Part shown: piece after piece, positions 24,526 through 33,665 of the stretch | How positions within the stretch are numbered: the first letter of the stretch is position 1 | Layout of the letters: every line of letters begins with the position of its first letter | Assembly (NCBI GenBank): GCA_902564235.1 | Contig: CACFAG010000011.1 | Span: 1 to 33,665, forward strand | DNA: 33,665 nucleotides | Direction of reading: 5' to 3' | From: an uncultured Prochlorococcus sp. | GTDB taxonomy: Bacteria > Cyanobacteriota > Cyanobacteriia > PCC-6307 > Cyanobiaceae | The notes under the pieces: generated by a model | Databases searched by the model: none | What the model saw: only the letters and a program-made list of their open reading frames with translations | Told to the model about the DNA's origin: nothing | Translations under genes and position numbers: made by a program

Positions 24526-26691
24526 GTGGAAGGACAAAATAAGTCGATCACGTTTGACGGACGAGAGATACGACTAACTACAGGACTATATGCTCCTCAA
24601 TCGAATGGATCAGTAATGATTGAGTGCGGTGACACCTCTCTATTAGTTACTGCAACAAAAACTACAAAAAAAGAAGTTTCAGACTTTCTACCTCTTATAT
24701 GCGACTATGAGGAGAAACTATATGCTGCTGGAAGAATTCCTGGTGGGTTTATGAGGAGAGAAGGTCGTCCTCCAGAGAGAGCGACTTTAATTGCGAGATT
24801 AATTGACAGGCCAATGAGGCCACTTTTCCCCGCATGGATGAGAGACGAGATCCAAATAGTTGCTTCTTGCCTTTCTTTAGATGAAAGAGTTCCAGCAGAT
24901 GTTTTGGCCGTTACTGGGGCTTCAATAGCAACTTTGCTTGGAGAAATACCATTTTATGGACCAATGGCTGCAGTAAGGGTTGGTCTCATTGGAGATGATT
25001 TCATCTTGAATCCAAGCTATAGAGAGATAGAAAGAGGCGATTTAGACATTATTGTTGCAGGTTCACCTGAAGGCATTGTCATGATTGAGGCAGGTGCAAA
25101 CCAACTATCAGAGCAAGATACTATCGAAGCTATAGATTTTGGTTATGAAGCAGTTACTGAACTTATTAAATCTCAAGAAGATTTACTAAGAGAATTAGGA
25201 ATAAAGCAGATTAAGCCATCTGAGCCTGAAGAAGACAAAACATTACCCTCTTATTTAGAAAAAAATTGTACAAAACCCATTGAGTTAGTTTTAAAGAAAT
25301 TTGATCTTTCAAAAGAAGAGAGAGATCTAGAACTAGAAAAAATAAAAGTTGAAACTCAAGGTAAAATTGAATCTTTGAAAGAGGACAACCAATTAAAAAT
25401 TCTTCTTGCAGACAATGACAAGTTATTAAGCTCAGACTTTAAAAAACTTACAAAAAAATTAATGAGGTCTCAGATTATTAATGATAACAAAAGAGTTGAT
25501 GGAAGAGATCTCGACGAAGTCAGAACAATATCTGCTTCTGCAGGAATTCTCCCAAAAAGAGTTCATGGTTCTGCATTATTTCAAAGAGGTTTAACCCAAG
25601 TTTTATCTACTACCACGCTAGGTACACCTAGTGATGCTCAAGAAATGGATGACTTGAATCCAAGCACTGAAAAAACTTATCTACATCACTACAATTTCCC
25701 TCCTTATTCAGTGGGAGAAACACGGCCAATGAGAACTCCTGGGAGAAGGGAAATTGGGCATGGAGCATTAGCTGAAAGAGCAATAATCCCTGTATTGCCC
25801 GGGAAAGAAACATTCCCTTATGTCCTAAGGGTAGTTAGCGAAGTTTTAAGTTCGAACGGATCAACTTCAATGGGTTCAGTATGCGGGAGCACGCTTTCAT
25901 TATTAGATGCAGGGGTCCCTTTAAAAGCCCCTGTAGGTGGCACTGCTATGGGCTTAATCAAAGAGGGTAAAGAAGTTAGAATCCTTACTGATATTCAAGG
26001 AATTGAAGACTTTCTTGGAGACATGGACTTTAAGGTAGCTGGTACTGAAAAGGGTATAACAGCGTTACAAATGGACATGAAAATTTCAGGTTTACCTATC
26101 TCAATTATTTCTGATGCAATTAAAAAAGCTCGTCCTGCAAGATTACATATTTTAGAAAAAATGCAAGAGGCAATTGATAGTCCTCAAGAATCCCTTTCTC
26201 CTCATGCCCCTCGACTTTTAAGTTTTAGAATAGATCCTGAGCTCATAGGAACTGTAATTGGCCCGGGTGGAAGAACTATTAAAGGAATTACTGAAAGAAC
26301 AAATACAAAAATAGATATAGAAGATGGTGGAATTGTTACTATTGCTTCTCATGACGGAGCTGCTGCAGAAGAAGCTCAAAAAATAATAGAGGGATTAACA
26401 CGCAAGGTTCATGAAGGTGAGATCTTCTCTGGAGTTGTAACAAGAATAATACCTATCGGTGCTTTCGTTGAAATATTGCCTGGCAAAGAAGGGATGGTTC
26501 ATATTTCTCAGTTGTCTGAAGCAAGAGTTGAGAGAGTTGAAGACGTTGTAAGACAAGGTGATGAAGTAACTGTAAGAGTAAGGGAAATTGATAGTAGAGG
26601 AAGGATTAATCTCACTTTGAGAGGTGTAGGACAAAATAATGGAATGTCTTATCCTGAACCTACTCCAACTCCAGTCGCTCCTCTTAGTTAA
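24526..26691 (+). CDS. pnp: Polyribonucleotide nucleotidyltransferase (PNPase)
   Basis: A 721-residue phosphorolytic 3'-5' exoribonuclease. Two RNase PH domains (about 1-230 and 325-545) flank a helical linker; the second holds the catalytic area with [26 protein letters not shown] domain with [14 protein letters not shown] (around 580) and an S1 domain with [28 protein letters not shown] (around 635-690) complete the normal architecture. The start codon is GTG (24526). The 181-bp upstream gap is unusually long for this stretch and may hold leader regulation, as PNPase controls its own mRNA in other bacteria; no clear hairpin was found. Confidence 0.97.
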   Translation: MEGQNKSITFDGREIRLTTGLYAPQSNGSVMIECGDTSLLVTATKTTKKEVSDFLPLICDYEEKLYAAGRIPGGFMRREGRPPERATLIARLIDRPMRPLFPAWMRDEIQIVASCLSLDERVPADVLAVTGASIATLLGEIPFYGPMAAVRVGLIGDDFILNPSYREIERGDLDIIVAGSPEGIVMIEAGANQLSEQDTIEAIDFGYEAVTELIKSQEDLLRELGIKQIKPSEPEEDKTLPSYLEKNCTKPIELVLKKFDLSKEERDLELEKIKVETQGKIESLKEDNQLKILLADNDKLLSSDFKKLTKKLMRSQIINDNKRVDGRDLDEVRTISASAGILPKRVHGSALFQRGLTQVLSTTTLGTPSDAQEMDDLNPSTEKTYLHHYNFPPYSVGETRPMRTPGRREIGHGALAERAIIPVLPGKETFPYVLRVVSEVLSSNGSTSMGSVCGSTLSLLDAGVPLKAPVGGTAMGLIKEGKEVRILTDIQGIEDFLGDMDFKVAGTEKGITALQMDMKISGLPISIISDAIKKARPARLHILEKMQEAIDSPQESLSPHAPRLLSFRIDPELIGTVIGPGGRTIKGITERTNTKIDIEDGGIVTIASHDGAAAEEAQKIIEGLTRKVHEGEIFSGVVTRIIPIGAFVEILPGKEGMVHISQLSEARVERVEDVVRQGDEVTVRVREIDSRGRINLTLRGVGQNNGMSYPEPTPTPVAPLS

Positions 26692-26983
26692 TAACCAAAT
26701 AGGATCAAGAATCCAAATCCAAAAACTCTTTATATCAGAATATCCAAGCTAATATTTTTATGCTTATGATTTATTATTGTAATGATAATTTTATTAACTT
26801 TTTAAATCACTCAATTTAACAGTATTTTCTTCACTTTTTATATTTAAGTATATCTCTTTTATCGTCAGATTATTCTAGATAGATAGGGTAATAAAGAAAA
26901 ATATCTGCTTATTGCCAGCTGAAAATTCTGATGTGATCATTAAGATTATAAACATCTACACAAGAATGTAATTTAATCATAAG
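26692..26983. other. 292-bp intergenic gap between pnp and rsmI, no gene seen
   Basis: The longest gap in the housekeeping block. It is very AT-rich, with stop codons in all frames and no terminator hairpin, tRNA or convincing short gene. A sequence TAATGATAATTTTATTA near 26778-26795 partly resembles a Fur box but lies far from any iron gene. It could hold a small RNA or decayed sequence. Confidence 0.5.
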
Positions 26984-27844
26984 ATGAATAATATTTCCCT
27001 ATTAACTCATAGAAAAGAAGAACCGGAAGATGGAATTTTGTATATTGTTGGCACTCCAATTGGAAATTTAAATGATATCTCCCAAAGAGCATTGAATATT
27101 CTTAAAAATGTTTCTTTAGTAGCTTGTGAGGATACAAGACAAACAAAAAAAATAATGAACAAATTCAATATCTCAAACAAACTTATAAGCTTTAATAAAC
27201 ATAATTCTTCAACTAAAATTCCAAAATTAATACAAGATCTTAAAGCTGGAAAATCAATAGCAATTGTAAGTGATGCTGGGATGCCAGGAATTTGCGATCC
27301 AGGGGAAGATATCGCAAGGAATGCAAAATCTGCAGGGATAGATTTAATTTGCGTCTCTGGACCATGTGCTGCATTAACAGCACTTGTTTCCAGTGGTCTA
27401 CCTTCTTCTAGTTTTGTATTTGAAGGCTTTCTCCCTAAAAAACAAATTGATAGAGAAAAAATTCTTTTAGAAATTAGTAAAAATCAAAAAACGACAATAA
27501 TTTATGAATCGCCGAAGAGACTAAGAAAACTATTAAAGGAATTATTTGAATTCTGTGGAGGTGATAGAGAGATTATGGTGGGAAGAGAATTAACAAAAAA
27601 ATTTGAAGAACATGTCGGAAATAATATAAAAGAAGTTATAGAATTTTTCAAAGATAAAGATATTGTTGGTGAAATAACAGTTGTTGTAAAAGGTATAAAA
27701 AACAGAGATTTTAATCCAGATAAATTTCTTATTAAAAAAGATCTCCATGATTTAAGAAATGCAGGCTTAAGCTTGTCAGCTGCGTCAAAATACTTGGCGA
27801 AGAGAACTGGTCTAAAGAAAAGCGAAATTTATAATATGATTTAA
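26984..27844 (+). CDS. rsmI: 16S rRNA 2'-O-methyltransferase RsmI
   Basis: A 286-residue tetrapyrrole-methylase-fold enzyme that 2'-O-methylates C1402 of 16S rRNA. Signatures: LYIVGTPIGNLNDISQRAL (about residues 19-37), ACEDTRQTKKIM, SDAGMPGICDPGEDI and the C-terminal VGRELTKKFEEHV. The family is often annotated as tetrapyrrole methylase, but the sequence is of the RsmI (YraL) type. The C-terminal helical domain (LSLSAASKYLAKRTGLKKSEIYN) is also typical. Confidence 0.95.
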   Translation: MNNISLLTHRKEEPEDGILYIVGTPIGNLNDISQRALNILKNVSLVACEDTRQTKKIMNKFNISNKLISFNKHNSSTKIPKLIQDLKAGKSIAIVSDAGMPGICDPGEDIARNAKSAGIDLICVSGPCAALTALVSSGLPSSSFVFEGFLPKKQIDREKILLEISKNQKTTIIYESPKRLRKLLKELFEFCGGDREIMVGRELTKKFEEHVGNNIKEVIEFFKDKDIVGEITVVVKGIKNRDFNPDKFLIKKDLHDLRNAGLSLSAASKYLAKRTGLKKSEIYNMI

Positions 27845-27869
27845 AGTTAAAAGTAAAGTATCAAGTTAT

Positions 27870-28082
27870 ATGAGCTTCTTGATTAAAAAATTGTTCTTCT
27901 CTGCTATTTTCAATACATGTTTATTTGCGTTTTTATTAATTGGGATACAAAACAGTTCAAACAAAACTAAAGTGGACTTGTTAATTAACAAAACCATTGA
28001 ACTACCAATAAGTTTCATAGTAGGTTCTAGTTTTATACTTGGTTCTGTATTCGGAAACTTTATAATTTTTAAAAATAAATAA
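27870..28082 (+). CDS. Small LapA-like (DUF1049-like) membrane protein
   Basis: A 70-residue protein with two hydrophobic segments (about 8-27 and 47-66) separated by a short polar turn. The layout, helix 1 ending in IGIQNSS, then VDLLINKTIELPISFIVGSSFILGSVFG, resembles LapA/DUF1049 proteins, where an FxxQN motif is followed by a strand and a helix. It follows rsmI by 25 bp and ends at a bidirectional terminator. Function unknown. Confidence 0.7.
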   Translation: MSFLIKKLFFSAIFNTCLFAFLLIGIQNSSNKTKVDLLINKTIELPISFIVGSSFILGSVFGNFIIFKNK

Positions 28083-28091
28083 TGAATAAAA

Positions 28092-28120
28092 AATAGCTTA
28101 AAGAGCTATTAGATTTTTTT
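28092..28120. terminator. Bidirectional terminator overlapping a gene end
   Basis: AATAGCT pairs perfectly with AGCTATT around a TAAAG loop (28092-28110), followed by AGATTTTTTT on the plus strand and by a T-run on the minus strand. It serves the LapA-like gene (plus) and the convergent HTH gene (minus). Most of the stem is inside the last codons of the HTH gene, whose stop is at 28098-28100. Confidence 0.85.
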
Positions 28121-28781
28121 CGCAGACGATTCGTGAAATACCTTTCGCCATAAGAACAGGTGTTGCGATCCTAAATACATCAGTATTAGGTACCTTAAGT
28201 ACCTTTTGCTCCTTATTACAAGATCTCTTAGCAAGATTTAAATCAAAAAATATTTCTATAGTTTTTCTATTTAAATCATCATTAGGTAAAAATTCCCATT
28301 CCGGAAAATCTTTCAAAAGTTTAATCTCTAACTCTATTTTCTTATCCACAATCATATAAACAACTTTAGGGAAATCTACCTTTGATAAAGGAATTGAAGA
28401 TAATTCTTTTCGAGATGCATTATTAATTTCATAATCTATTGGAGCAATTTCAAAAAAATAATCATTTGAAGCAAAACTTGAATCAGTTATATTTTCATTA
28501 AAAACTTTAGGATCATCATTACAAGTCTTTAAATCTTGATTATCAGTAGTTTTTTCTTGTAAATTATTATTCTGATTTTTATTAGTTTTAGATTTTTCTT
28601 TTAAGGACTTACTTTTATTAAATAACTCTTTAAATTTTAATTCACCAAGATTATTTTTCAAATTCCTAACAATTGTGGATTTAGTACAATTATATTTTTG
28701 AGACAAAATATTAATATCTATACCTGACTTAAAACTTTTCACTATTTCTTGTTTTTGTTTTTCAGTAAGTCTTTTGGTCAA
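28098..28781 (-). CDS. Protein with N-terminal helix-turn-helix, picocyanobacterial
   Basis: A 227-residue protein. Residues 1-45 (MTKRLTEKQKQEIVKSFKSG, then IDINILSQKYNCTKSTIVRNLKN) form a homeodomain-like HTH of the kind in transposases and resolvases. A lysine/asparagine-rich low-complexity linker (about 55-100) follows, then a conserved-looking C-terminal domain (VDFPKVVYMIVDKKIELEIKLL to NTDVFRIATPVLMAKGISRIVCEKNLIAL). No nuclease or integrase catalytic motif is seen, so it is probably a DNA-binding regulator rather than a mobile-element enzyme. Confidence 0.75.
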   Translation of the reverse strand: MTKRLTEKQKQEIVKSFKSGIDINILSQKYNCTKSTIVRNLKNNLGELKFKELFNKSKSLKEKSKTNKNQNNNLQEKTTDNQDLKTCNDDPKVFNENITDSSFASNDYFFEIAPIDYEINNASRKELSSIPLSKVDFPKVVYMIVDKKIELEIKLLKDFPEWEFLPNDDLNRKTIEIFFDLNLAKRSCNKEQKVLKVPNTDVFRIATPVLMAKGISRIVCEKNLIAL

Positions 28782-28881
28782 GATTAAGAGTGCAGCATTT
28801 TCTAATTTTATGTGATTTCTTATTGAAAGAAAATAAAAGGAAAAGATATTTACTAAAAATCATAAAAAGAATTTACTTAGA

Positions 28882-28910
28882 TTGTTTACGTTTATAGCGT
28901 CAGATATAAT
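28882..28910 (+). promoter_or_regulatory. Promoter of tRNA-Arg
   Basis: TTGTTT (28882-28887) and a perfect TATAAT (28905-28910) are separated by exactly 17 bp, a sigma70-type arrangement. The tRNA begins 9 bp after the -10 box, so transcription starts at or just before its first base. The polysaccharide genes downstream may be read from the same promoter. Confidence 0.7.
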
Positions 28911-28918
28911 AAAAAAAT

Positions 28919-28992
<74 letters not shown>

Positions 28993-29016
28993 TTAATCTT
29001 GTATAAATATAAATAA

Positions 29017-30327
29017 ATGAGAAAGATAAAGCTATATTTTCTCAAAGAAAAAACTCTAGAAGATTATGGTTTTGTTTTTTTTCTTCTGGGGATATTTTTT
29101 TTGCCATCAACAATAGTAATTGGGATTCTATTCTTATTACCTGCATTTTTAATAACTAGTTTTTCAGGAAATAAACCATTTTTAAAAGATTACTGGAATT
29201 TTCCTTTTTTATTATTCGGATTATTAATAATACTAAGCGCAATTTTCCAGAATTATATTTTAACTAACAAATACTATGAAATTTGGGATGCTAGATTATC
29301 TTTAATAGGCTTATCTAATTGGATTCCTTTAATTTGGGTATTTTGGGCATGCCAACCCTATCTTGATACACAGTCAAAAAGAAGATCATTTTCATTAATT
29401 TTAGTTGCAGGAACTTTCCCTGTATTAATTACTGGTTTTGGACAATATTTTTTAAACTGGACTGGTCCATTTGAAACCCTCAACGGACTTATAATTTGGT
29501 ACCAAAGACCAATAGAAGAGCCAGGGGGATTAAGTGGTTTATTTAGTAGTCAAAATTATGCCGCATCTTGGCTGAATTTTGTCTGGCCATTTTGCATAGC
29601 ATTATTTATTGAAAAAGGAAATAATTTATTAAAGAAAACTGCTACTTTAGGCTTTCTAATATCTACTGGCCTAGCAGCTTTTTTAACTTTTTCGAGGAAT
29701 GCTTGGCTTGGTTTACTAACTTCAATGCCGATAATTACAGGTAAGAAAGGAATTAAATTTTTTTTACCATTAATAACAATAACAATATTAATTTTATTCT
29801 TTTTATTATCGCCTCTCTTTGAAGGAGAGTTGCAAAATAGTTTAAGAAAAATTTTACCCGGAAAAATATTATTAGAATTTTCTAATGAGGGTTATGAGGG
29901 GCTGGATGTAAAAAGAATGGAAATTTATAAAAGTGCATTTGGACTTATTAAAGAAAATCCCTTTTTTGGTATTGGAGCAGGATCTTTTACAGAAATATTT
30001 TTTTTTAATACTAATTTCTGGAAGGGTCATTCACATAATCTACTTTTTGAATTATCTCTAAGCTACGGCATACCCTCCACTATTATTTTTTTCATTACTA
30101 CTACTAATATTCTTTATTTGTCTTACAAGAAAATCTTTTCCGGGAAAATAACAATTTATACTTCTTACATCGATAGAGCATTTTGGACTGCTTTATTCTT
30201 TTTTCTTATATCTCAAATAGCTGATGTTCAATACTTTGATGGGAAAATAAGTTTAATTGCATGGATACTAATTGCAGGTCTTAAAAATATTATTTCTGAT
30301 AAAAATTACAAACCTTTGGCTGAATAA
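29017..30327 (+). CDS. O-antigen ligase/polymerase family membrane protein (Wzy_C)
   Basis: A 436-residue polytopic membrane protein with about ten to twelve hydrophobic helices. The Wzy_C/O-antigen ligase signature is in FLTFSRNAWLGLLTSMPI (about 222-240), followed by a periplasmic loop with RMEIYKSAFGLIKENPFFGIGAGSF and FWKGHSHNLLFELSLSYGIP, where the His residues and Arg match the ligase active-site loop. It would ligate or polymerise lipid-linked glycans on the periplasmic face. It begins 24 bp after the tRNA-Arg, and its stop overlaps the next start (TAATG). Confidence 0.9.
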   Translation: MRKIKLYFLKEKTLEDYGFVFFLLGIFFLPSTIVIGILFLLPAFLITSFSGNKPFLKDYWNFPFLLFGLLIILSAIFQNYILTNKYYEIWDARLSLIGLSNWIPLIWVFWACQPYLDTQSKRRSFSLILVAGTFPVLITGFGQYFLNWTGPFETLNGLIIWYQRPIEEPGGLSGLFSSQNYAASWLNFVWPFCIALFIEKGNNLLKKTATLGFLISTGLAAFLTFSRNAWLGLLTSMPIITGKKGIKFFLPLITITILILFFLLSPLFEGELQNSLRKILPGKILLEFSNEGYEGLDVKRMEIYKSAFGLIKENPFFGIGAGSFTEIFFFNTNFWKGHSHNLLFELSLSYGIPSTIIFFITTTNILYLSYKKIFSGKITIYTSYIDRAFWTALFFFLISQIADVQYFDGKISLIAWILIAGLKNIISDKNYKPLAE

Positions 30328-32723
30328 TGAGAATAATTAATCTTTTGTTTAAAAATAATTATTCAAAGATCTTTCTTATTATTTTTTTCAGCTTAACAAT
30401 TGATGGTTTTTTTATTTTAAAAATCAATAATCCTCCTGCTTGGGATCAAGGTTATCATCTAAGTAACGTTTTTAAGATCTATAACATCTTAGGAGACCCT
30501 GGCATAAATATATCTGAACAATTTAATCAAATATTAAATGTGACAGATAGCTATAGAGGCCCTTTAACGTATTTTTTATCAGCCTTATTTTTGAAATTAT
30601 TTAAAAATAATTATGAATTTGCTTATCTATCAAATCAGATATTTAATGTCATTTGTATTTTTTCTATATTTAATCTTGGCAAATTCTTAAAAAATAAATC
30701 TACAGGTATATGGGCTGCAATAATATTCACTTTCAGTTCGATTATATTAAGTCAACGTACTGATTATTTAATAGATCTCTCACTCACATCATTTAGCACA
30801 CTTGGATTTTTATTTTTTACAAAATGGTATTTTGATAAGAAAAAGTTTAGCTTTTATTCTTATTTATCAGGTGCTGCTTTAGGTTTAATATTTTTGACGA
30901 GACCTACAGGAATAGTAATATTTTTTCTTTCATTTGTATGCATCATTATAAAAAAGTTTAAACGCAACTACAATTTTGGATTTAGCTTAAAAGAAGTTTT
31001 ACTTTTTCTTGTAACATTTGTAGTTGTAATTTTCCCCTGGTTTTCCCGAAATTGGCTAACTATTATTACATCTACAATTAATGCTTGGAATTGGGGTATC
31101 AATTATCAAGATGGTCTTGAATTTTATTCAATAGAGAGCTGGTTATTTTACCTCAAAAGATTACCCATAATGTTAGGACAAATTAACTTTTCAATTTTTT
31201 CAATGATATTTTTAATAGAAAAGATATTTCAGAAGAATTTATTAAATTTGAAAATAAAGTCATTATCAAAGATAGATTTATGGTTCCTAATTTATATTTT
31301 TAATTGTTACCTAATTATCAGTTTAATGTCTACAAAAGACATAAGATTCTTTATGCCAATTTTTCCAATATTTTGTATTTATCTTGCTAAATATTTAGAC
31401 TTAAATGATTATAAATTTTTCTCAAGTAAAATTAAGAAGTTAATAATGATAATATCAATAATTTGTTCATTATTAATATTTAAGAAAGAATTATATGCAA
31501 AAAACTTAAATAATTACGTTGCATATAAGTGGCCTCATGCCGAAATTATCAATGAGATAAAGAAAGAGAACAATAATTTAGTTTCAACTTTGGCAATATT
31601 GCCAGATACTAAAGAAATAAATACTTTTAATCTTGAAGCAGAAGCTTCTATGCAAGGTGAATATGTCGCCGTAAGACAGATAATTAGTAATAAAGAAACA
31701 TATAAAGATGATTTAGAATTTTTCGACTGGTTTCTTATAAAAACTGGTGACCAAGGCGTTATGTCTAATGAAGCAAAAAGTTTACTTAATCAATATTTAT
31801 TAAACAATTCCTCTTTTATAATTAGAAAAGAATGGGTGTTACCAGACAAAAGCAAGGTATCACTTTTAAGGAGGAAATCATTAAATACTTATCTTGATAA
31901 GGAGGATTGTAAATATAGTTCATCAAATTTAAATATAACAAAAATCCCTAGAGGTATAAAATTGAATCTAATATGGCAAGGAAAATCAATTAAATCATCA
32001 AGTGTTTTATTAGACTTTATGAATAAAGATTATAAAACCTCCACAAATATTTCTTTAGCAAACGGATCTTTTCATAAAACCTTCAATAAAGGGAGTTGCT
32101 ATTCTTTAAGACAAGACATCCCATTTACTTTCCCTGCAAAAAATACAAAAGAATTTAATATTAAAGTAAGAATTTTAGATGAAGAGGGAGAAATAAACTA
32201 TTTAAATCTAGTTGATAAAAAACTAATTATTAAAGATGAATTAGATGATGAGAGCACTATCAAAATGGCTAATAAGATTTCAAAAGTTGATTTATTGGGT
32301 GATTACTTAAGAAAAGGAGAATTTGAAAAACTTTTTAATTTAGTTGGAGTCATTAATCAAAGTGACCCTAATCAAATATATTTAAGAGATGCTGAAAAAA
32401 TATACTTTCAGAGGTTTCGTGATAATAAAAATGTGAAAAATTTATATAATGTTTTAATATGTCAAATTCTTCAAAGGGAAGTTAATGATGCGGAAAAAAC
32501 TATAAACCAAATATTAGAAACTGATTTTTCTAACGGAAATGCTCAACTAGTAAATTCAATTATAAATATTTACTTATTAGATAAAAAAGATGCACGACTT
32601 TCTCTAAATAATGCAAAAAAATTTGAGAAATCTCAAGAAAGTTCTGAGATTTTAAAAATTGTTGAAAGTTTAACTTATTTCTTAGAATTTAAATTTATAA
32701 ATGCAGTAAGACTTCTAACTTAA
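30327..32723 (+). CDS. Large GT-C (GT39-like) glycosyltransferase with soluble C-terminal extension
   Basis: A 798-residue membrane protein. Residues 1-400 hold about eleven hydrophobic helices with a GT-C layout: the first loop carries Asp40 in NPPAWDQGYHL, the place of the catalytic acid in PMT/GT39 enzymes, and LTRPTGIVIF resembles a family helix. After a loop domain (about 400-520) comes a beta-rich soluble region (about 520-640) and then a helical tail (about 645-798) with repeats resembling TPR pairs. Such a tail is not part of the usual GT39 enzyme. Start codon overlaps the previous stop by one base, so translation is coupled. Donor and acceptor are unknown. Confidence 0.8.
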   Translation: MRIINLLFKNNYSKIFLIIFFSLTIDGFFILKINNPPAWDQGYHLSNVFKIYNILGDPGINISEQFNQILNVTDSYRGPLTYFLSALFLKLFKNNYEFAYLSNQIFNVICIFSIFNLGKFLKNKSTGIWAAIIFTFSSIILSQRTDYLIDLSLTSFSTLGFLFFTKWYFDKKKFSFYSYLSGAALGLIFLTRPTGIVIFFLSFVCIIIKKFKRNYNFGFSLKEVLLFLVTFVVVIFPWFSRNWLTIITSTINAWNWGINYQDGLEFYSIESWLFYLKRLPIMLGQINFSIFSMIFLIEKIFQKNLLNLKIKSLSKIDLWFLIYIFNCYLIISLMSTKDIRFFMPIFPIFCIYLAKYLDLNDYKFFSSKIKKLIMIISIICSLLIFKKELYAKNLNNYVAYKWPHAEIINEIKKENNNLVSTLAILPDTKEINTFNLEAEASMQGEYVAVRQIISNKETYKDDLEFFDWFLIKTGDQGVMSNEAKSLLNQYLLNNSSFIIRKEWVLPDKSKVSLLRRKSLNTYLDKEDCKYSSSNLNITKIPRGIKLNLIWQGKSIKSSSVLLDFMNKDYKTSTNISLANGSFHKTFNKGSCYSLRQDIPFTFPAKNTKEFNIKVRILDEEGEINYLNLVDKKLIIKDELDDESTIKMANKISKVDLLGDYLRKGEFEKLFNLVGVINQSDPNQIYLRDAEKIYFQRFRDNKNVKNLYNVLICQILQREVNDAEKTINQILETDFSNGNAQLVNSIINIYLLDKKDARLSLNNAKKFEKSQESSEILKIVESLTYFLEFKFINAVRLLT

Positions 32724-32789
32724 TATAAAATTAATTTAATTAAAAACATGCTATCAATAATTTAGAATTGATTTAGGAAAATTTTGTTG

Positions 32790-33665
32790 ATGAATATAAG
32801 AGATTCAAAAATAGCTATTGTTCATGAATGGTTTCAGAGAAAATCAATCGGAGGATCTGAAAAAGTTACTATAATTTTAAATGAATTATTGAATAAAAAA
32901 TATTCTGACCCGGATATTTTCTCCCTAACATCTGATATTGAAAATTCAAAAATTTATTCCTTAAAACAGAAAAAAATTAAAACAAGTTTTATTCAATCAT
33001 TACCATTTGGTAAAAAAAATGTGCAATTCTATCTCCCCTTTCTTCCTTATGCAGTAGAACAATTAGACCTAAGAAAATACGATTTAATTATTAGTTCAAG
33101 TCATGCATTTGCAAAAGGCATAATTACTTCCCCAGATCAATTACATATAAGTTATGTTCATACACCAATGAGATATGCATGGGACCAAATGCAAACATAT
33201 TTAGAAAAATCTAAATTATCAAAATTAGGTTTTGAATATCCAATAAGATTAATGCTTTATAAATTAAGACAATGGGATTTCTATAGCTCTCAAAGATTAG
33301 ATTTTATAATTTCAAATTCCAATTTCACAGCAAAAAGAATTAAAAAATACTGGGGATTAGAATCTGAAATAATACATCCCCCAGTAGACATAAAAAGATT
33401 TAAATATAAAAATAATAGAGGTGACTACTATTTAACTTTAAATAGACTTGTTCCAAACAAAAGAGTTGATTTATTAATTGAGGCTTTTAACCGATTAAAT
33501 CTTCCCTTGATAATTATTGGCGATGGTCCAGAAAGATTGAAGCTTGAGAGAATATCTAATTCTAATATAAAGTTCCTTAGAAATATAACCGATAGAGAAG
33601 TCGAGAAATATATGTCTAGGTGCAAAGCATTTGTCTATGCAGGAATAGAAGATTTTGGAATTGCA
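32790..33665 (+). CDS. GT4-family glycosyltransferase, 3' end beyond the window
   Basis: An open frame of 292 codons running off the window end. It starts MNIRDSKIAIVHEWFQRKSI and continues with SGGSEK-type donor loop residues GGSEKV, then IISSSHAFAKGI, YVHTPMRYAWDQ and the second-domain start YYLTLNRLVPNKRVDLLIEAF with GDGPERLKLE. The pattern HTPMRYAWD and PPVDIKRF is typical of GT4 mannosyltransferase-like enzymes of surface polysaccharide clusters. The E-x7-E motif (EDFGIA begins) is cut by the window end. A TTG directly precedes the ATG. Confidence 0.88.
   Translation, partial: MNIRDSKIAIVHEWFQRKSIGGSEKVTIILNELLNKKYSDPDIFSLTSDIENSKIYSLKQKKIKTSFIQSLPFGKKNVQFYLPFLPYAVEQLDLRKYDLIISSSHAFAKGIITSPDQLHISYVHTPMRYAWDQMQTYLEKSKLSKLGFEYPIRLMLYKLRQWDFYSSQRLDFIISNSNFTAKRIKKYWGLESEIIHPPVDIKRFKYKNNRGDYYLTLNRLVPNKRVDLLIEAFNRLNLPLIIIGDGPERLKLERISNSNIKFLRNITDREVEKYMSRCKAFVYAGIEDFGIA

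Noticed and set aside
26777-26795. Fur-box-like TAATGATAATTTTATTA between pnp and rsmI
   Set aside because: Only a partial match, far from any iron gene, and composition alone can explain it.
28098-28781. Possible transposase or resolvase because of the N-terminal HTH
   Set aside because: No catalytic residues, terminal inverted repeats or target duplications are visible, and the C-terminal part does not resemble a transposase.

Overview
The window is strongly AT-rich, compactly coded DNA from a marine picocyanobacterium, almost certainly a high-light-type Prochlorococcus. Support comes from a Pcb chlorophyll-binding antenna, a Som-type porin, IsiB flavodoxin, Ycf46, cyanobacterial DUF1824/DUF3386/DUF2808 proteins, a YidC with the cyanobacterial insertion, and very short intergenic gaps. 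The organism assignment is inference from gene content and composition; no database was searched.

Region 1 (1-9.3 kb) is an iron and cell-envelope neighbourhood. After the 5' part of a tRNA-Ser come a divergent pair, the periplasmic ferric-iron binding protein FutA and a PiuC-type 2-oxoglutarate dioxygenase, then a small secreted protein, a Som porin, glyQ, and a set of small cyanobacterial genes (DUF1824, MIF-like tautomerase, a 57-codon basic protein, a methyltransferase, DUF3386). It ends with isiB flavodoxin followed on the same strand by an IsiA-like Pcb antenna. This is a plausible iron-stress unit. The porin mRNA carries, over its Shine-Dalgarno sequence, an 8-nt perfect complement to the conserved core of the cyanobacterial small RNA Yfr1.

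Region 2 (9.4-15.9 kb) holds a cysteine-less peroxiredoxin-like protein, a SemiSWEET sugar transporter, an AEC-family transporter whose first membrane segment has no canonical start codon, a small RHH-like protein, an ArnT-like lipid-linked glycosyltransferase, a GT4 glycosyltransferase and a DMT exporter.

Region 3 (16-28.8 kb) is a co-directional housekeeping block: sppA, aroH, DUF2808, rpmH, rnpA, a PH-domain protein, yidC, ycf46, serS, rseP, rpsN, pnp and rsmI. It covers membrane protein insertion and proteolysis, RNA processing and translation. A LapA-like small membrane protein and a convergent HTH protein close it at a shared terminator.

Region 4 (28.9 kb to the end) starts with tRNA-Arg(UCU) and turns at once into surface-polysaccharide genes: an O-antigen ligase/polymerase, a large GT-C glycosyltransferase with a soluble tail, and a GT4 glycosyltransferase cut by the window end. 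It looks like the edge of a cell-surface genomic island. I saw no CRISPR array, insertion sequence, integrase or prophage. No single novel multi-gene system stands out; the best leads are the Yfr1-porin site, the isiB-pcb pair, and the start-less AEC gene.
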